DNA from: DATJKD01 sp963728295 | GTDB taxonomy: Bacteria; Pseudomonadota; Gammaproteobacteria; Steroidobacterales; Steroidobacteraceae | DNA: 64,000 nucleotides | Assembly: GCA_963728295.1 (NCBI GenBank) | Contig: CAVSKB010000012.1 | Span: 62,001 to 126,000 of the forward strand | Direction: 5' to 3' | Part shown: positions 55,468 through 64,000 of the stretch, piece after piece | How positions within the stretch are numbered: the first letter of the stretch is position 1 | How the letters are laid out: each line of letters begins with the position of its first letter | The notes under the pieces: model-generated | What the model saw: the letters and a program-made list of their open reading frames with translations, nothing else | What the model was told of the DNA's origin: nothing | Databases searched by the model: none | Program-made: the position numbers and the translations under genes

Positions 55468-56780
55468 GGGGGTCCCGACGCGGGAGCGCCCGGGCGCGAC
55501 TGCTGGAAACGGGGCTCGACGCGGATGAAGAGCCACAGCCCGGCGCCGATCACCGCGAACACCGATCCGCTCGCGAGGGTGGCGAGCCAGCCGAGCTGAT
55601 CCACCATCAGGCCCACGAGCGGGGCAAGGAAACCCGCGGCATTGCCGCCGGTGTTGAGCACGCCCGTCGCCGCTGAGGTGTAGGGGCCAGCGGCGTACGT
55701 CGTGGCCGACCAGAAGGCGCCCTCGGTGAACTGCGTGAAACCGAAGCACAGCGACAGCACGATGACCGCTGCGTACGGGTTTACCGCGTACGCTCCCGCC
55801 AGCAGGAAGATGGCCACCAGGACGAGGCCGGTGATCGCGGGCAACCGGCAACCCCATTTCGATCCGAGCCGTCGGCACAGCAGGTCGCAGGTGAGCCCGC
55901 CTGCAGCTGCAAGCGCGGCGCCCGTCGCAAAAGGCAGCGCATAGAGCAGCCCGCTCTGCAGCAGCGAGAATCCTCGCGCCTCGACGAGGTAGACGAACAG
56001 CCACTGCGCAAACATGTAGAACACGTAGTTCATGCAGAAATAAGCAGCCGACAGGAGCAGTACGTCCCGCTGCAGCAGGACCGTCCGCCAGACTCCTTTG
56101 CCTACCCGCCTTTCAGTCTCGAGCGTTCGGCCGCATTCGATCTGCGCCAGTTCCTCCCGGCGCACTGCGCGATGCTCGGCGGGCGTGTCGCGCCCGTACC
56201 AGTACCACCACGCGCCGCAAAGCAGTCCGAGGGGCGCCAGGATATAGAACGACTCGCGCCAGCCGAACTCCACGATCAGGAGCGTCACCAGCGGCCCGAG
56301 GGCCGCCTGTCCCAGCGTGAGACCGACGCTCGACACCGAATTCGGAAACGCCCAATGCCCGGGCGGAAACCAGTTGGCGATAGTGGCCGCGACGATCGGA
56401 TACACGGGTGCGTTGGCCACACCGAGCAGGAACCGAACGACGGTCAGCGAGATCATTGCCCCTGCGGCGGATGCGGCCATCAGCCCGGGTGCAAACCCAG
56501 TCAGGTAAGTCAGTACACCCCAGGTCACCGCTATGACGGCGAGCGCGCGGCGTGGTCCGTACCACTGGCCGAAGAGTCCTCCCGGGATCTGCAGCAGCGC
56601 GTACGCGAAATTGAAGCTGCCGAGGATCCAGCCGAGCTCCGCGCTGCTGAAGCCGAACTCCTTGCGGATGCTGGGCAGTGCGACCGACAGGTTGTTGCGC
56701 AGCAGATAATTGACGAAGCTGAGCACGAACAGCACGGCGAGGATGCGATACCTCACCGGCAGGGCGCTCAGGAACTTCAT
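55398..56780 (-). CDS. MFS transporter, anion:cation symporter (ACS)-like
   Basis: The 460-residue, 12-helix transporter has YLLRNNLSVALPSIRKEF, GQWYGPRRALAVIAV and RFLLGVANAPVYPIVAATIA, as in the ACS family (hexuronate, phthalate, tartrate carriers). It is the last gene of an operon with a desaturase-like, a Rieske and a DAO-type enzyme, so it probably imports their substrate. The C terminus is a Pro/Gly/Ser tail that overlaps arsI on the opposite strand. Confidence 0.88.
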   Translation of the reverse strand: MKFLSALPVRYRILAVLFVLSFVNYLLRNNLSVALPSIRKEFGFSSAELGWILGSFNFAYALLQIPGGLFGQWYGPRRALAVIAVTWGVLTYLTGFAPGLMAASAAGAMISLTVVRFLLGVANAPVYPIVAATIANWFPPGHWAFPNSVSSVGLTLGQAALGPLVTLLIVEFGWRESFYILAPLGLLCGAWWYWYGRDTPAEHRAVRREELAQIECGRTLETERRVGKGVWRTVLLQRDVLLLSAAYFCMNYVFYMFAQWLFVYLVEARGFSLLQSGLLYALPFATGAALAAAGGLTCDLLCRRLGSKWGCRLPAITGLVLVAIFLLAGAYAVNPYAAVIVLSLCFGFTQFTEGAFWSATTYAAGPYTSAATGVLNTGGNAAGFLAPLVGLMVDQLGWLATLASGSVFAVIGAGLWLFIRVEPRFQQSRPGAPASGPPQSSGLAGPQQALARPSAGTTLQ

Positions 56781-56787
56781 GGTGTCG

Positions 56788-58426
56788 TCACGCCTGCACA
56801 CCAGTGCGCAGCGAGCGGTCCCGCCGCAGATCATCGAGGATGCGGTGCGCCGCATTGTGGCCGGGCGCGCCGGTTACGCCACCACCCGGATGAGTGCCGG
56901 CGCCGCAAAGGTACAGACCACGCAGCGGTGTCGCGTAGCGCGCGTGAGTCGGTACGGGACGCATGAAGAAGAGCTGATCGGGCCGCAGGTCGCCGTGAAA
57001 GATATTGCCCTCGGTAATGCCAAACACTTCCTCCAGGTCGGCGGGGGAGTACAGCCGGCTCGCCACCAGCGAGCGACCCACGGCCGGTACGAACTCCGCC
57101 AGGTGGCCAAGCAGTTGCGCCTGCAGCGGGCCGCGCTCCGCGTTCCAATCGGACCCCGCGACGCGATACGGCAGGTACTGCACGAAGCAGGTCATGACGT
57201 GATGGCCGGGCGTGACGAGCGACGGATCGATCAACGAAGGGACGAGGCAATCAATCCAGAGCCTTGCGTCGATCTCGCCGTGCCGCGCGCGCTCATAGCA
57301 GCGCTGCGCGCCGTCGAGCCACGGCACCAGCGTGAACTGCGCGCGCTGCAGCGCGTCCGCCGACTGATCCGCGCCCGTCAGCCGAGGCTCCTCGCTCAGC
57401 ACGAGATTCAGCTTGCCGCACGGGCCGTCCATCTTGATCGCGCGCACGGAAGCAGCGAATTCCGGATCGAGGCTGGCCGGCGGCACGAGCCCCAGGAAGG
57501 TCCGCCTGGGATCCGCGTTCGAAACGACGATCCGCGCCTCGATCTCGGAGCCGTCGGCGAGCACGACGCCGTCGGCGCGTCCGCCGCGCACGCGCACCTG
57601 CGACACGGGGCTCGCGGTCTCGAGTCTCCACGCCGCGTGCGCGACAGGCCTCGGCCATTGCCGAGGTGATCGCGCCCATCCCGCCAATGACATGGCCGAC
57701 GAAGCCCTGCTTCGACTCCTGGCCGCCGCCCAGGAGATGGAACACGAGGCCAAAGAGGGTGCCCGGATCGTACGGTCCGCCGTGCTTGCCATAGAGGCTG
57801 TTGGCGAGAACCAGAGACTTCAGATGCGGGGATTCGAGCGAGCGGTCGAGAAACTCGCCCAGGCTGCCGGTGGCGAACGCGATCATATCGGCGATCTCGC
57901 GTCCGCGCAGTCCGCGGAACCGGAACGCGAACCGGAGCAGCTCGGCGAGGCCCGCGAGCCCGCTGCGTTGCAGGTCCGGCGGCGCCTGCATGAAGAGCGG
58001 CTCGAGATGCCGCGCGAGCGCGCCCAGGCGCTGCTCGAGGTTGAGGAACCGTTCGCAGTCCGCCGGTGCGAAACGCAGCAGCTCGCCTCGCATGCGCTCG
58101 CGGTCGCTCCACCACGGCAACACCGTGCCGTCGGGCATGGCCGCCTGCAGCGTGGGCTCCGCGGCGATCATGCGCAGACCCTGCCTGTCGAGCTCGAGGT
58201 CGCGGATGACCTCGGGCCGCAACATGCTCGCCATATAGGAAGCGGTCGAGACCCGGCAGCCGGGCGCGGCAACCGGATCGATTTCCTCGGTTACGCAGCA
58301 GCCGCCCAGCACTTCGCGGCGCTCGAGCACGAGGGTACGAAGGCCCGCACGCGCCAGGTAGAACGCCGCTACGAGCCCGTTGTGTCCGCCGCCGATGACC
58401 ACGGCGTCGTATCTGCGATGCGTCAC
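56788..58426 (-). pseudogene. Phytoene-desaturase-type FAD oxidoreductase, one frame break
   Basis: The N-terminal FAD motif is VIGGGHNGLVAAFYLARAG with GGCCVTEE. The C-terminal signature is LYLCGAGTHPGGGVTGAPGHNAA. A frame change near 57633 is cured by removing one G, giving CRARGVRLETASPVSQV and about 545 residues, normal for the family. The start is GTG 58426, 11 bases after the Rieske stop. It is a paralogue of the gene at 17690-19318. A desaturation or oxidation step on the product of the Rieske enzyme is inferred. Confidence 0.85.
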
Positions 58427-58437
58427 GCGGCCGGTAC

Positions 58438-59601
58438 TCAGCCCACGATCGAAAGGTCGCCGAGGTGCCGCTCGAGATACCGGCGGATATCCAGGCTCGG
58501 GTCCTCCATCGGCGCGTAGAAACCGCCCCGGAAACCCCGCGACTGCATGCCGAGCTGCACGCCCTCGCAGACCGTCCAGTCCTGGCGGTTCACTGGGTCC
58601 CAGAAGTCGACCACGTCGCGCGGGTCGAATTCGGGCTTGCCGATCTCGGACACATGGAACAGCAGATCGCAGGCGATGCGCGTCAGGTCGGGTGCGATTG
58701 GCCAGAGCACGAAGGCCGCGACGTGCTCGGCCGCCAGGCTGAGCAGGAGATTGGGATAGGCGACCTCGCCCTTGTGATGCGTCTTCTCGGTGTCCGACAG
58801 CCCCGGAAACGGGGCGCGTGTCGAAGTTCCGCTCGCCGTGAACGTCCAGGCGCCGGGCCGATGCGGTATGCCGTCGTCCCAGTCGAGACCCGCGCCCCCG
58901 CGCTCGCGGAAGGCCGGCACGAGCGCGCACAGCTCCGGGTGCACCGGTCCGCAGTGATAGCACTCGTTGTAGTTCTCCATGATGATCTTCCAGTTCGCCT
59001 TGACGTCGTAGACGATCTGCGCGCCGCGGCGCAGGTCGTGCAGCGGATAGCGGATCAACCGGTCGAGCGGACCGTCGAGCTGTTCGCGAAGCGGCACCTG
59101 CGGTTGCGCCGCGAGATTGACGAAGACGAATCCGCCCCAGGTGTCGATCTGCACCGGAACTAGCGAGAACTGCTCCTTCGGACAGGTCGCATCGAAGCGC
59201 ACGAACGGCGCCGCCCGCAACGTGCCGTCGAGGTTGTAGGTCCAGGCGTGATACGGGCAGACGACGCCCGCAGGGATGCGACCGGAGTTCGTCGCGCCAG
59301 GAGCGGCGGGATCGGGCAGCGGAGGCGTGCGCAACAGTCGGCTGCCTCGATGGCGGCAGACGTTGTAGAAGGCGCGCAAGGCATCGTCGCGACCGCGCAG
59401 CACCACGATGCTCTCGCCCAACACCGATACGTGCAGGCAGTCACCCGCCGCCGGAAGCTGATCCGCCCGGCCGACGCAGAACCACTGCCCGTGGAAGAGT
59501 CGTTGCGTCTCGATCCGGAACACGTCCGGACTGCTGTAGAAGCGCGCTTCCAGCGCCGGTTTCATTTCCTGCGCGGACACGACGGCATCCTCGGCGTTCA
59601 T
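58438..59601 (-). CDS. Rieske-type ring-hydroxylating/demethylating oxygenase alpha subunit
   Basis: This 387-residue oxygenase has the Rieske centre CRHRG (about 81-85) and CPYHAW (about 115-120). The mononuclear iron site is in ENYNECYHCGPVHPEL (His-x4-His with the bridging Glu/Asp upstream). The length and the HPELCAL block resemble the GbcA/CntA-like branch acting on quaternary amines, rather than naphthalene-type dioxygenases, but the substrate is not established. A separate reductase is needed; the flavoproteins nearby are candidates. Confidence 0.9.
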   Translation of the reverse strand: MNAEDAVVSAQEMKPALEARFYSSPDVFRIETQRLFHGQWFCVGRADQLPAAGDCLHVSVLGESIVVLRGRDDALRAFYNVCRHRGSRLLRTPPLPDPAAPGATNSGRIPAGVVCPYHAWTYNLDGTLRAAPFVRFDATCPKEQFSLVPVQIDTWGGFVFVNLAAQPQVPLREQLDGPLDRLIRYPLHDLRRGAQIVYDVKANWKIIMENYNECYHCGPVHPELCALVPAFRERGGAGLDWDDGIPHRPGAWTFTASGTSTRAPFPGLSDTEKTHHKGEVAYPNLLLSLAAEHVAAFVLWPIAPDLTRIACDLLFHVSEIGKPEFDPRDVVDFWDPVNRQDWTVCEGVQLGMQSRGFRGGFYAPMEDPSLDIRRYLERHLGDLSIVG

Positions 59602-59616
59602 GTGGCCCTCAACGAG

Positions 59617-61011
59617 TCAGATGGCGGGTCCGGGCCGGATCGGCGACCCGTCGAAGAATCGGCTGAGTCTGAACGCGGACACGTCATCTGCGCCAGCGGC
59701 CCCCTTCACCAGGTCGGCGATCAGTCTACCGGCGCCGGGGCCGATCCCGAATCCATGCCCGCTGAAGCCGGTAGCCACGTAGAAGCCGTCGAGTCCGTCG
59801 ACGCGGCGAAATCACGGGCAGCACATCGGGCGAAGTCTCGATCATGCCGCCCCAGGTCTCGACGAAAGGCGCCGACGCGAGGGCGGGGAACCAGCGCTGC
59901 AGCGCCGCACGGATCTGACCGAGGACACGTGGCTCCGGCGCCGGGTCCAGGACGCGCTGATGCTCGAACGGGGACGGCGCGTCGAGAGACCACCGGCTGG
60001 GTGTCATGACTGCGCGGAAAAACTCCCGGCTGATCGCGAGCCGGGTCGAGCCATCGCCCCTGTCTCAGCGCGGGCAGGAACTTGCCGGCAAAGCGGATGG
60101 TCGCTGGCGTGATCGAGTGCAGGAAGGAGCCGCCGTGTGCAACCGTGTAACCGCCGTCGGCACGTCGTCGAATCGCGATCGAAGGGCACCAGGCCTCGCC
60201 CTCGAGCACCTGATCCGCCGCCGCAGTGCGCGCGACCGAGCCGAGCACCGTCAGTTGCGGAACCGTGATGCCGAGCGAGCCGCAGAAAAGCCTGGTCCAT
60301 GCGCCACCCGCGCAGACGACGGCGGGGGTGGCCACGACCGCCATGCTCGGTGACCGCGGCGGCGACGCGGCCGCCGGCGCGCTCGATGCCACGCACCGCG
60401 CAGGAGCTGACGATGCGTGCGCCGGCGCGCTCCGCGCCGCGGGCGAGGGCGGCGCTGGCACGGTTTGGTTCGGCGCGCCCGTCGCTAGCCGTGTACATCG
60501 CTCCTGCCCATCGAACACCATCGGGGCGCAGGACCTGGTCCAGCGCGGAGCCGCTCAACATGCGGGTGTCGAGGCCGTGCGCTTTTGCAACCGGCAGCCA
60601 TTGCGAAAGCTCGTCGAGCGCCGCACTCGTCTCGGCGAGGTAGAGCGAACCTCCCTGCCGAAATCCGAGATCCTCCCCCAGCTCGGCCGAAAAGCCCTGC
60701 CAGAACGCCAGGCTCCGGATCATGAGCGGAAGCTCGACAGGGGAGCGACCCTGCTGGCGCACCCAGCCCCAGTTGCGCCCCGACTGTTCGCCGGCGATGC
60801 GGCCTTTCTCGAACAGGGCGACCGACAAGCCCTCGCGTGCAAGAAAATAGGCGGTCGAGACGCCGATGATGCCGCCGCCGATAATCACGACGTCGGCAGA
60901 AGCCGGCAACGGACGTACCGCGGCGTCCCACGCCCATTCGTCAGTGCGGGATCGCGACACCTGCGGTTCACCGGTCAAGGCGCTGGTCTGCGGCTCCACT
61001 GGCTCCTGCAA
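59617..61011 (-). pseudogene. DAO-family FAD-dependent amine/amino-acid oxidase, three frame breaks
   Basis: The N-terminal motif is VVIIGGGIIGVSTAYFLAREG followed by GEQSGRNWGWVRQQGR. Later blocks are VVCAGGAWTRLF, WGGMIETSPDVLPVI and GFYVATGFSGHGFGIGPGAG, as in the glycine/sarcosine oxidase (DAO) family. Frame changes near 60342, 60040 and 59808 are each cured by removing one base and leave a normal protein of about 464 residues. It is the first gene of the operon with the Rieske enzyme. Oxidation of a secondary or tertiary amine is the likely reaction. Confidence 0.85.
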
Positions 61012-61152
61012 TCAGTGTCTCGGCTGCGATGCTGCGGCGCGGGCGCGCCATCCGCAGTTGAGCCGGTTCCGGCTACGACGTCAATCGCACTTGAAGGCGG
61101 ATGACGGGCAAGTCCATCCTATGTGCAGCAAAGCCGACGAAAGGATGCGTCT

Positions 61153-62250
61153 ATGCGTCAGCGAGCGAGGGTGACACCGAAGCCGCGCGTCGGCCAGGGC
61201 GACGTCAAGCTGTCGCGCGAAGAGTTCGACCGCCGGCTGAGGGAGCGATTCTACGATCCGGCCTTTCGCGATGCCGAGGCCGAGGTCGACCGTATCGTCG
61301 AAGTGGCCTGGCAGGCCTACGACGAATATCGCAAGAGCCCGATCAAGCGCCCAGCCGGACGCGGCTTCGAGAATCCCAGGTTCGAGCTGCCCGTCGAATG
61401 GCTCGAAACGCGCAGGCAGATCCTCGCAGCCGCGCGGCGACAGCGCGCCCGCAAGGGACCAAGCCGGGTGCTGCTGGTCTGCGGTGCTGCGCGCCATGAC
61501 CAGACCTGCCCGGGCGAGATGTCGAAAACGTTCCGGCTGGCCGCAATCGCGCGACGTGAGATACAACGTGCGCCCGGATTCGAGTGCGATCTGCTCGATC
61601 TCAGCCTGCTCACAGCGCAGTACGGACGCCAGATCCTCCCCTGCAAGGCCTGCGTGTCGACCGCGATGCCACTCTGTCACTGGCCCTGCTCGTGTTATCC
61701 GAATCACGCGATGGGCCAGGTCAACGACTGGATGAACGAGATCTATCCGCGCTGGGTCGCGGCGCACGGCGTAATGATCGTGACCCCGGTTTACTGGTAC
61801 CAGGCGCCGAGCGTGCTCAAATTGATGATCGACCGGCTCGTCTGCGCCGACGGCGGCAATCCAGATCCGACGACCACCGCCGGCAAGGATCCGTCCAAGG
61901 CAAAGGCTCTCGAGCTCGCCGGGTGGCCGTATCCGCGTCACCTCGCCGGGCGCCGGTTTTCGATCGTCGTTCACGGCGACGCCGTCGGTGCCGAAACGCT
62001 GCGCCGTTCGCTTTCCGATTGGCTGCAGGACATGCACCTGGTACCCGCCGGTTACGGCGCCACGATCGATCGCTACATCGGCTACTACGAGCCGTACGCG
62101 ACGAGTCATTCTGCGCTGGATGACGACAAGGCCATCCAGGGGGAGGTTCGCGAGGCGGCAAAGATCCTGATCGCCGCGGTCAGGCAGTATCGAGCGGCTC
62201 CGTCTCGCGGCGAGGCGGCGCGCACTGGTCGCGAACTGCGCCCCAAGTGA
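61153..62250 (+). CDS. Flavodoxin-fold (iron-sulfur flavoprotein-like) oxidoreductase
   Basis: The 365-residue product has about 100 basic N-terminal residues, then an NADPH-dependent FMN-reductase fold (VLLVCGAARHDQTCPGEMSK, then VMIVTPVYWYQAPSVLKLMIDRL). Between these lies a cysteine cluster, C164-x2-C167-x7-C175-x3-C179-x-C181, reminiscent of the Fe-S site of archaeal iron-sulfur flavoproteins. AAGGA at 61140 supports ATG 61153 over an upstream GTG. It is divergent from the DAO/Rieske operon and could supply electrons to the Rieske oxygenase; that is inferred. Confidence 0.75.
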   Translation: MRQRARVTPKPRVGQGDVKLSREEFDRRLRERFYDPAFRDAEAEVDRIVEVAWQAYDEYRKSPIKRPAGRGFENPRFELPVEWLETRRQILAAARRQRARKGPSRVLLVCGAARHDQTCPGEMSKTFRLAAIARREIQRAPGFECDLLDLSLLTAQYGRQILPCKACVSTAMPLCHWPCSCYPNHAMGQVNDWMNEIYPRWVAAHGVMIVTPVYWYQAPSVLKLMIDRLVCADGGNPDPTTTAGKDPSKAKALELAGWPYPRHLAGRRFSIVVHGDAVGAETLRRSLSDWLQDMHLVPAGYGATIDRYIGYYEPYATSHSALDDDKAIQGEVREAAKILIAAVRQYRAAPSRGEAARTGRELRPK

Positions 62251-63232
62251 TGCTCGCGTGCGCGGGCAGGAGCAGCTGGACACTGAACCATCCGCGCGGA
62301 TCCGTCCACGCCTGCTCGACGCGCCAGCCTGCCGCGCGTGCCTGCGCCGCGAACGCCTGCGGGGTGTACTTGTGGCTGTACTCCGACACGAGTGGTTCGC
62401 CCTCGGCAAAGCTCACGAAGGCATTGCCGACCCTGACGAGCTGCCGGCAGCGGCTCACGAGGTGCATTTCGATTCGGGACTCGGCCGCGTTCCAGACCGC
62501 TCGATGGTGGAAGCTCGACGGATCGAAGTCGGTTCCCAGCCGTTGGTTGAGATGCTCGAGCGCATTGAGGTTGAACGCGGCCGTGACGCCCGCCGCATCG
62601 TCGTACGCGGCCACCAGCACGCGCGGGTCCTTCGCCATGTCGACCCCGATCAGCATCGCGCCGCCGCGCGCAATCCGGCGCAGATGCGACAGGAGCTGAA
62701 CCGACTCCCTGCGGTCGAAGTTGCCGATGGTTGAGCCGGGGAAATAGATCAATCGGTCGTCATACGGCGAGCCTTCCGGAACCGCGAACGGCCGGGTGAA
62801 ATCGGCGCAGATGGGATGTACCGTGAGGTGCGGATGCTCGCGGCGCAGGCGTTCCGCCGCAGCCGAGAGGTGCTCGCAGGCGATATCCACGGGCATATAC
62901 GCGGCAGGGCGTTCCAGCGCCCCGAGCAGCATGCGCGTCTTGGCGCTGGTGCCGCTTCCGGGCTCGATGACGCACAGCTCCGATCCCAGGACGGCGGCGA
63001 TTTCAGGCAGGTGCTCCCGCATGATGGCGAGCTCGGTGCGCGTGACGTAGTACTCCGGCAGCTCGCAGATCTCATCGAACAGGGAGGAGCCGCGCTCGTC
63101 GTAGAACCAGACCGGCGAGATCCGCTTCGGCCGCTCGCGGAGTCCGGTCAGCACTGCGGCGAGCAGCGCGCCATGCTCCCCGCACGGGTCCGCATCCGCG
63201 CGCAGCTCATATGCGCGTTCGACCGCGGCCAT
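62180..63232 (-). CDS. egtD: L-histidine N-alpha-methyltransferase (ergothioneine biosynthesis)
   Basis: The 350-residue SAM-dependent enzyme has the EgtD signatures YDERGSSLFDEICELPEYYVTRTE, VIEPGSGTSAKTR, YFPGSTIGNF and GVDMAKDPRVLVAAYDD. EgtD trimethylates histidine to hercynine. The C-terminal block EYSHKYTPQAF is present. It starts one base after the egtB stop. The 3' end overlaps the convergent flavoprotein gene by about 70 bases. Confidence 0.95.
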   Translation of the reverse strand: MAAVERAYELRADADPCGEHGALLAAVLTGLRERPKRISPVWFYDERGSSLFDEICELPEYYVTRTELAIMREHLPEIAAVLGSELCVIEPGSGTSAKTRMLLGALERPAAYMPVDIACEHLSAAAERLRREHPHLTVHPICADFTRPFAVPEGSPYDDRLIYFPGSTIGNFDRRESVQLLSHLRRIARGGAMLIGVDMAKDPRVLVAAYDDAAGVTAAFNLNALEHLNQRLGTDFDPSSFHHRAVWNAAESRIEMHLVSRCRQLVRVGNAFVSFAEGEPLVSEYSHKYTPQAFAAQARAAGWRVEQAWTDPRGWFSVQLLLPAHASITWGAVRDQCAPPRRETEPLDTA

Positions 63233-63233
63233 C

Positions 63234-64000
63234 TCAGACGTCCCCTGCGAGGCGGAGGCCGGTGAACTGCCAGCGCTGATGCGGGTAGAAGAAGTTGCGA
63301 TAGGTTCGGCGGATGTGAGACGCGGGTGTCGCGCACGAACCGCCGCGTAACACGTACTGGTTCGCCATGAACTTGCCGTTGTATTCGCCGAGCGCGCCTT
63401 CGCTCACCCTGAACCCGGGGTATGGCGAATAGGCCGACGAGGTCCATTCCCATGCCGACCCCAGCATCTGCTGCAAGCGGGGCCCGGGGATCGCAGCCGA
63501 CGGGTGCATCTGACCGCTCTCGACGAAGTTCCCCGGCGTCCCCGGAGCCAGCGATGCGATCTCCCACTCCGCCTCCGACGGCAATCGCGCACCGGTCCAG
63601 CGCGCGTACGCATCGGCCTCGTAGTAGCTCAGGTGGCAGACCGGCTCCCATGCAGCGATCGGCCGGCGGCCGGCCAGCGTGAACTCCGAGTCGAGCGAGT
63701 CCGACCAGTACAGCGGGTGTCGCCACGACTGCGACTGAACCACCGCCCAGCCGTCGGCGAGCCAGTATTCCGGTCGCTCGTAGCCCCCGTCCTGCACGAA
63801 CTCCATGAATTCGCCGTTGGTGACGAGCCGGTGTGCGATCTCGAAGGGATGCACGTAGACGCGATGCCGCGGCTGCTCGTTGTCGAAGCAGAACTGCCCG
63901 GGCCCGGCACCGATCTCGTGCAGGCCGCCGTCGAAGCGATGCCAGTGCCGCGGCGACGCGCCGCCCGCCGTCGGCTCGGTCGTGTATCGATACGCAGGCT
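63234..64000 (-). CDS. egtB: Ergothioneine biosynthesis protein EgtB, C-terminal part (partial)
   Basis: The frame is open to the window edge, so the DinB-like N-terminal domain is missing. What remains is the FGE-sulfatase (formylglycine-generating-enzyme-like) domain: FCFDNEQPRHRVYVHPFEIA, VTNGEFMEFVQDGGYERPEYW, ARLPSEAEWEIA, MLGSAWEWTSSAYSPYPGF, VLRGGSCATP and IRRTYRNFFYPHQRWQFTGLRLA. EgtB is a non-heme iron sulfoxide synthase joining hercynine to a thiol donor. It lies directly upstream of egtD. Confidence 0.94.
   Translation of the reverse strand, partial: PAYRYTTEPTAGGASPRHWHRFDGGLHEIGAGPGQFCFDNEQPRHRVYVHPFEIAHRLVTNGEFMEFVQDGGYERPEYWLADGWAVVQSQSWRHPLYWSDSLDSEFTLAGRRPIAAWEPVCHLSYYEADAYARWTGARLPSEAEWEIASLAPGTPGNFVESGQMHPSAAIPGPRLQQMLGSAWEWTSSAYSPYPGFRVSEGALGEYNGKFMANQYVLRGGSCATPASHIRRTYRNFFYPHQRWQFTGLRLAGDV

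Noticed and set aside
5120..61011. Programmed frameshifting as the cause of the many frame breaks
   Set aside because: No common slippery heptamer or stimulatory structure occurs at the breaks; they fall in unrelated genes and all are single extra bases.
1..64000. CRISPR array, insertion sequence, integrase or attachment site
   Set aside because: No regularly spaced repeats, transposase or integrase motifs or flanking inverted repeats with target duplications were seen.

Overview
The window is GC-rich DNA from a bacterium with an outer membrane. It carries a TonB-dependent receptor with its ECF sigma factor and FecR, an outer-membrane barrel, an M48 lipoprotein, egtBD and an arsenic operon. 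Gene content fits a soil or freshwater proteobacterium, perhaps a gammaproteobacterium of the Steroidobacter/Nevskia type. That placement is inferred from gene families only; no rRNA or tRNA was recognised.

Layout: 1-5.1 kb holds the tail of an FAD-linked oxidase, a membrane Ser/Thr kinase with an extracytoplasmic Calx-beta domain, a small orphan behind a CRP-like palindrome, and two convergent secreted-protein genes that have both lost their 3' ends at one point. 5.1-8 kb is a membrane PAS-GGDEF-EAL protein. 8.3-19.3 kb is a catabolic island: a kinase-like phosphotransferase, a tightly overlapping nine-gene minus-strand operon (two metallo-beta-lactamase-fold hydrolases, HIBADH-type dehydrogenase, carboxymuconolactone decarboxylase-like, NTF2-like, serine beta-lactamase-like esterase, GMC oxidoreductase, SDR, P450) and a divergent phytoene-desaturase-type oxidoreductase. 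20-25.2 kb is the most unusual part: a six-gene overlapping operon with a 4-helix membrane protein, an Lgt-like protein lacking the canonical His-Gly-Gly motif, a 37-residue membrane peptide, a ferritin-like di-iron protein, a radical SAM protein of the tetraether-lipid-synthase (Tes) type and a fatty-acid hydroxylase. This looks like an uncharacterised membrane-lipid modification system.

25.3-38.9 kb carries transporters (MHS, AAHS-like, DHA2, POT and MFS_3 families), an orphan cytochrome-oxidase III/IV pair, a GlsB-type stress protein and an M48 lipoprotein. 39-47 kb has a LytS/LytTR two-component pair, a large secreted orphan, an SDR, a PPOX-type stress protein, a glycine-zipper protein and an ATP-dependent DNA ligase. 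47-54 kb has tandem PsiF-repeat proteins (2 and 6 repeats), the ECF sigma-FecR-TonB receptor set and small secreted proteins including an EF-hand protein. 54.1-55.5 kb is a compact arsR-arsN2-arsI operon with a visible operator. 55.4-62.2 kb is an ACS transporter/desaturase-like/Rieske/DAO-oxidase operon plus an iron-sulfur-flavoprotein-like gene. 62.2-64 kb is egtBD (ergothioneine), cut by the window edge.

Sixteen frame breaks in eleven otherwise well-conserved genes are all repaired by removing a single base. This points to insertion-type sequence errors rather than decay, so those genes are probably intact in the organism. The secreted-protein remnant at 4.3-5.0 kb differs: it needs indels in both directions and looks truly degenerate.
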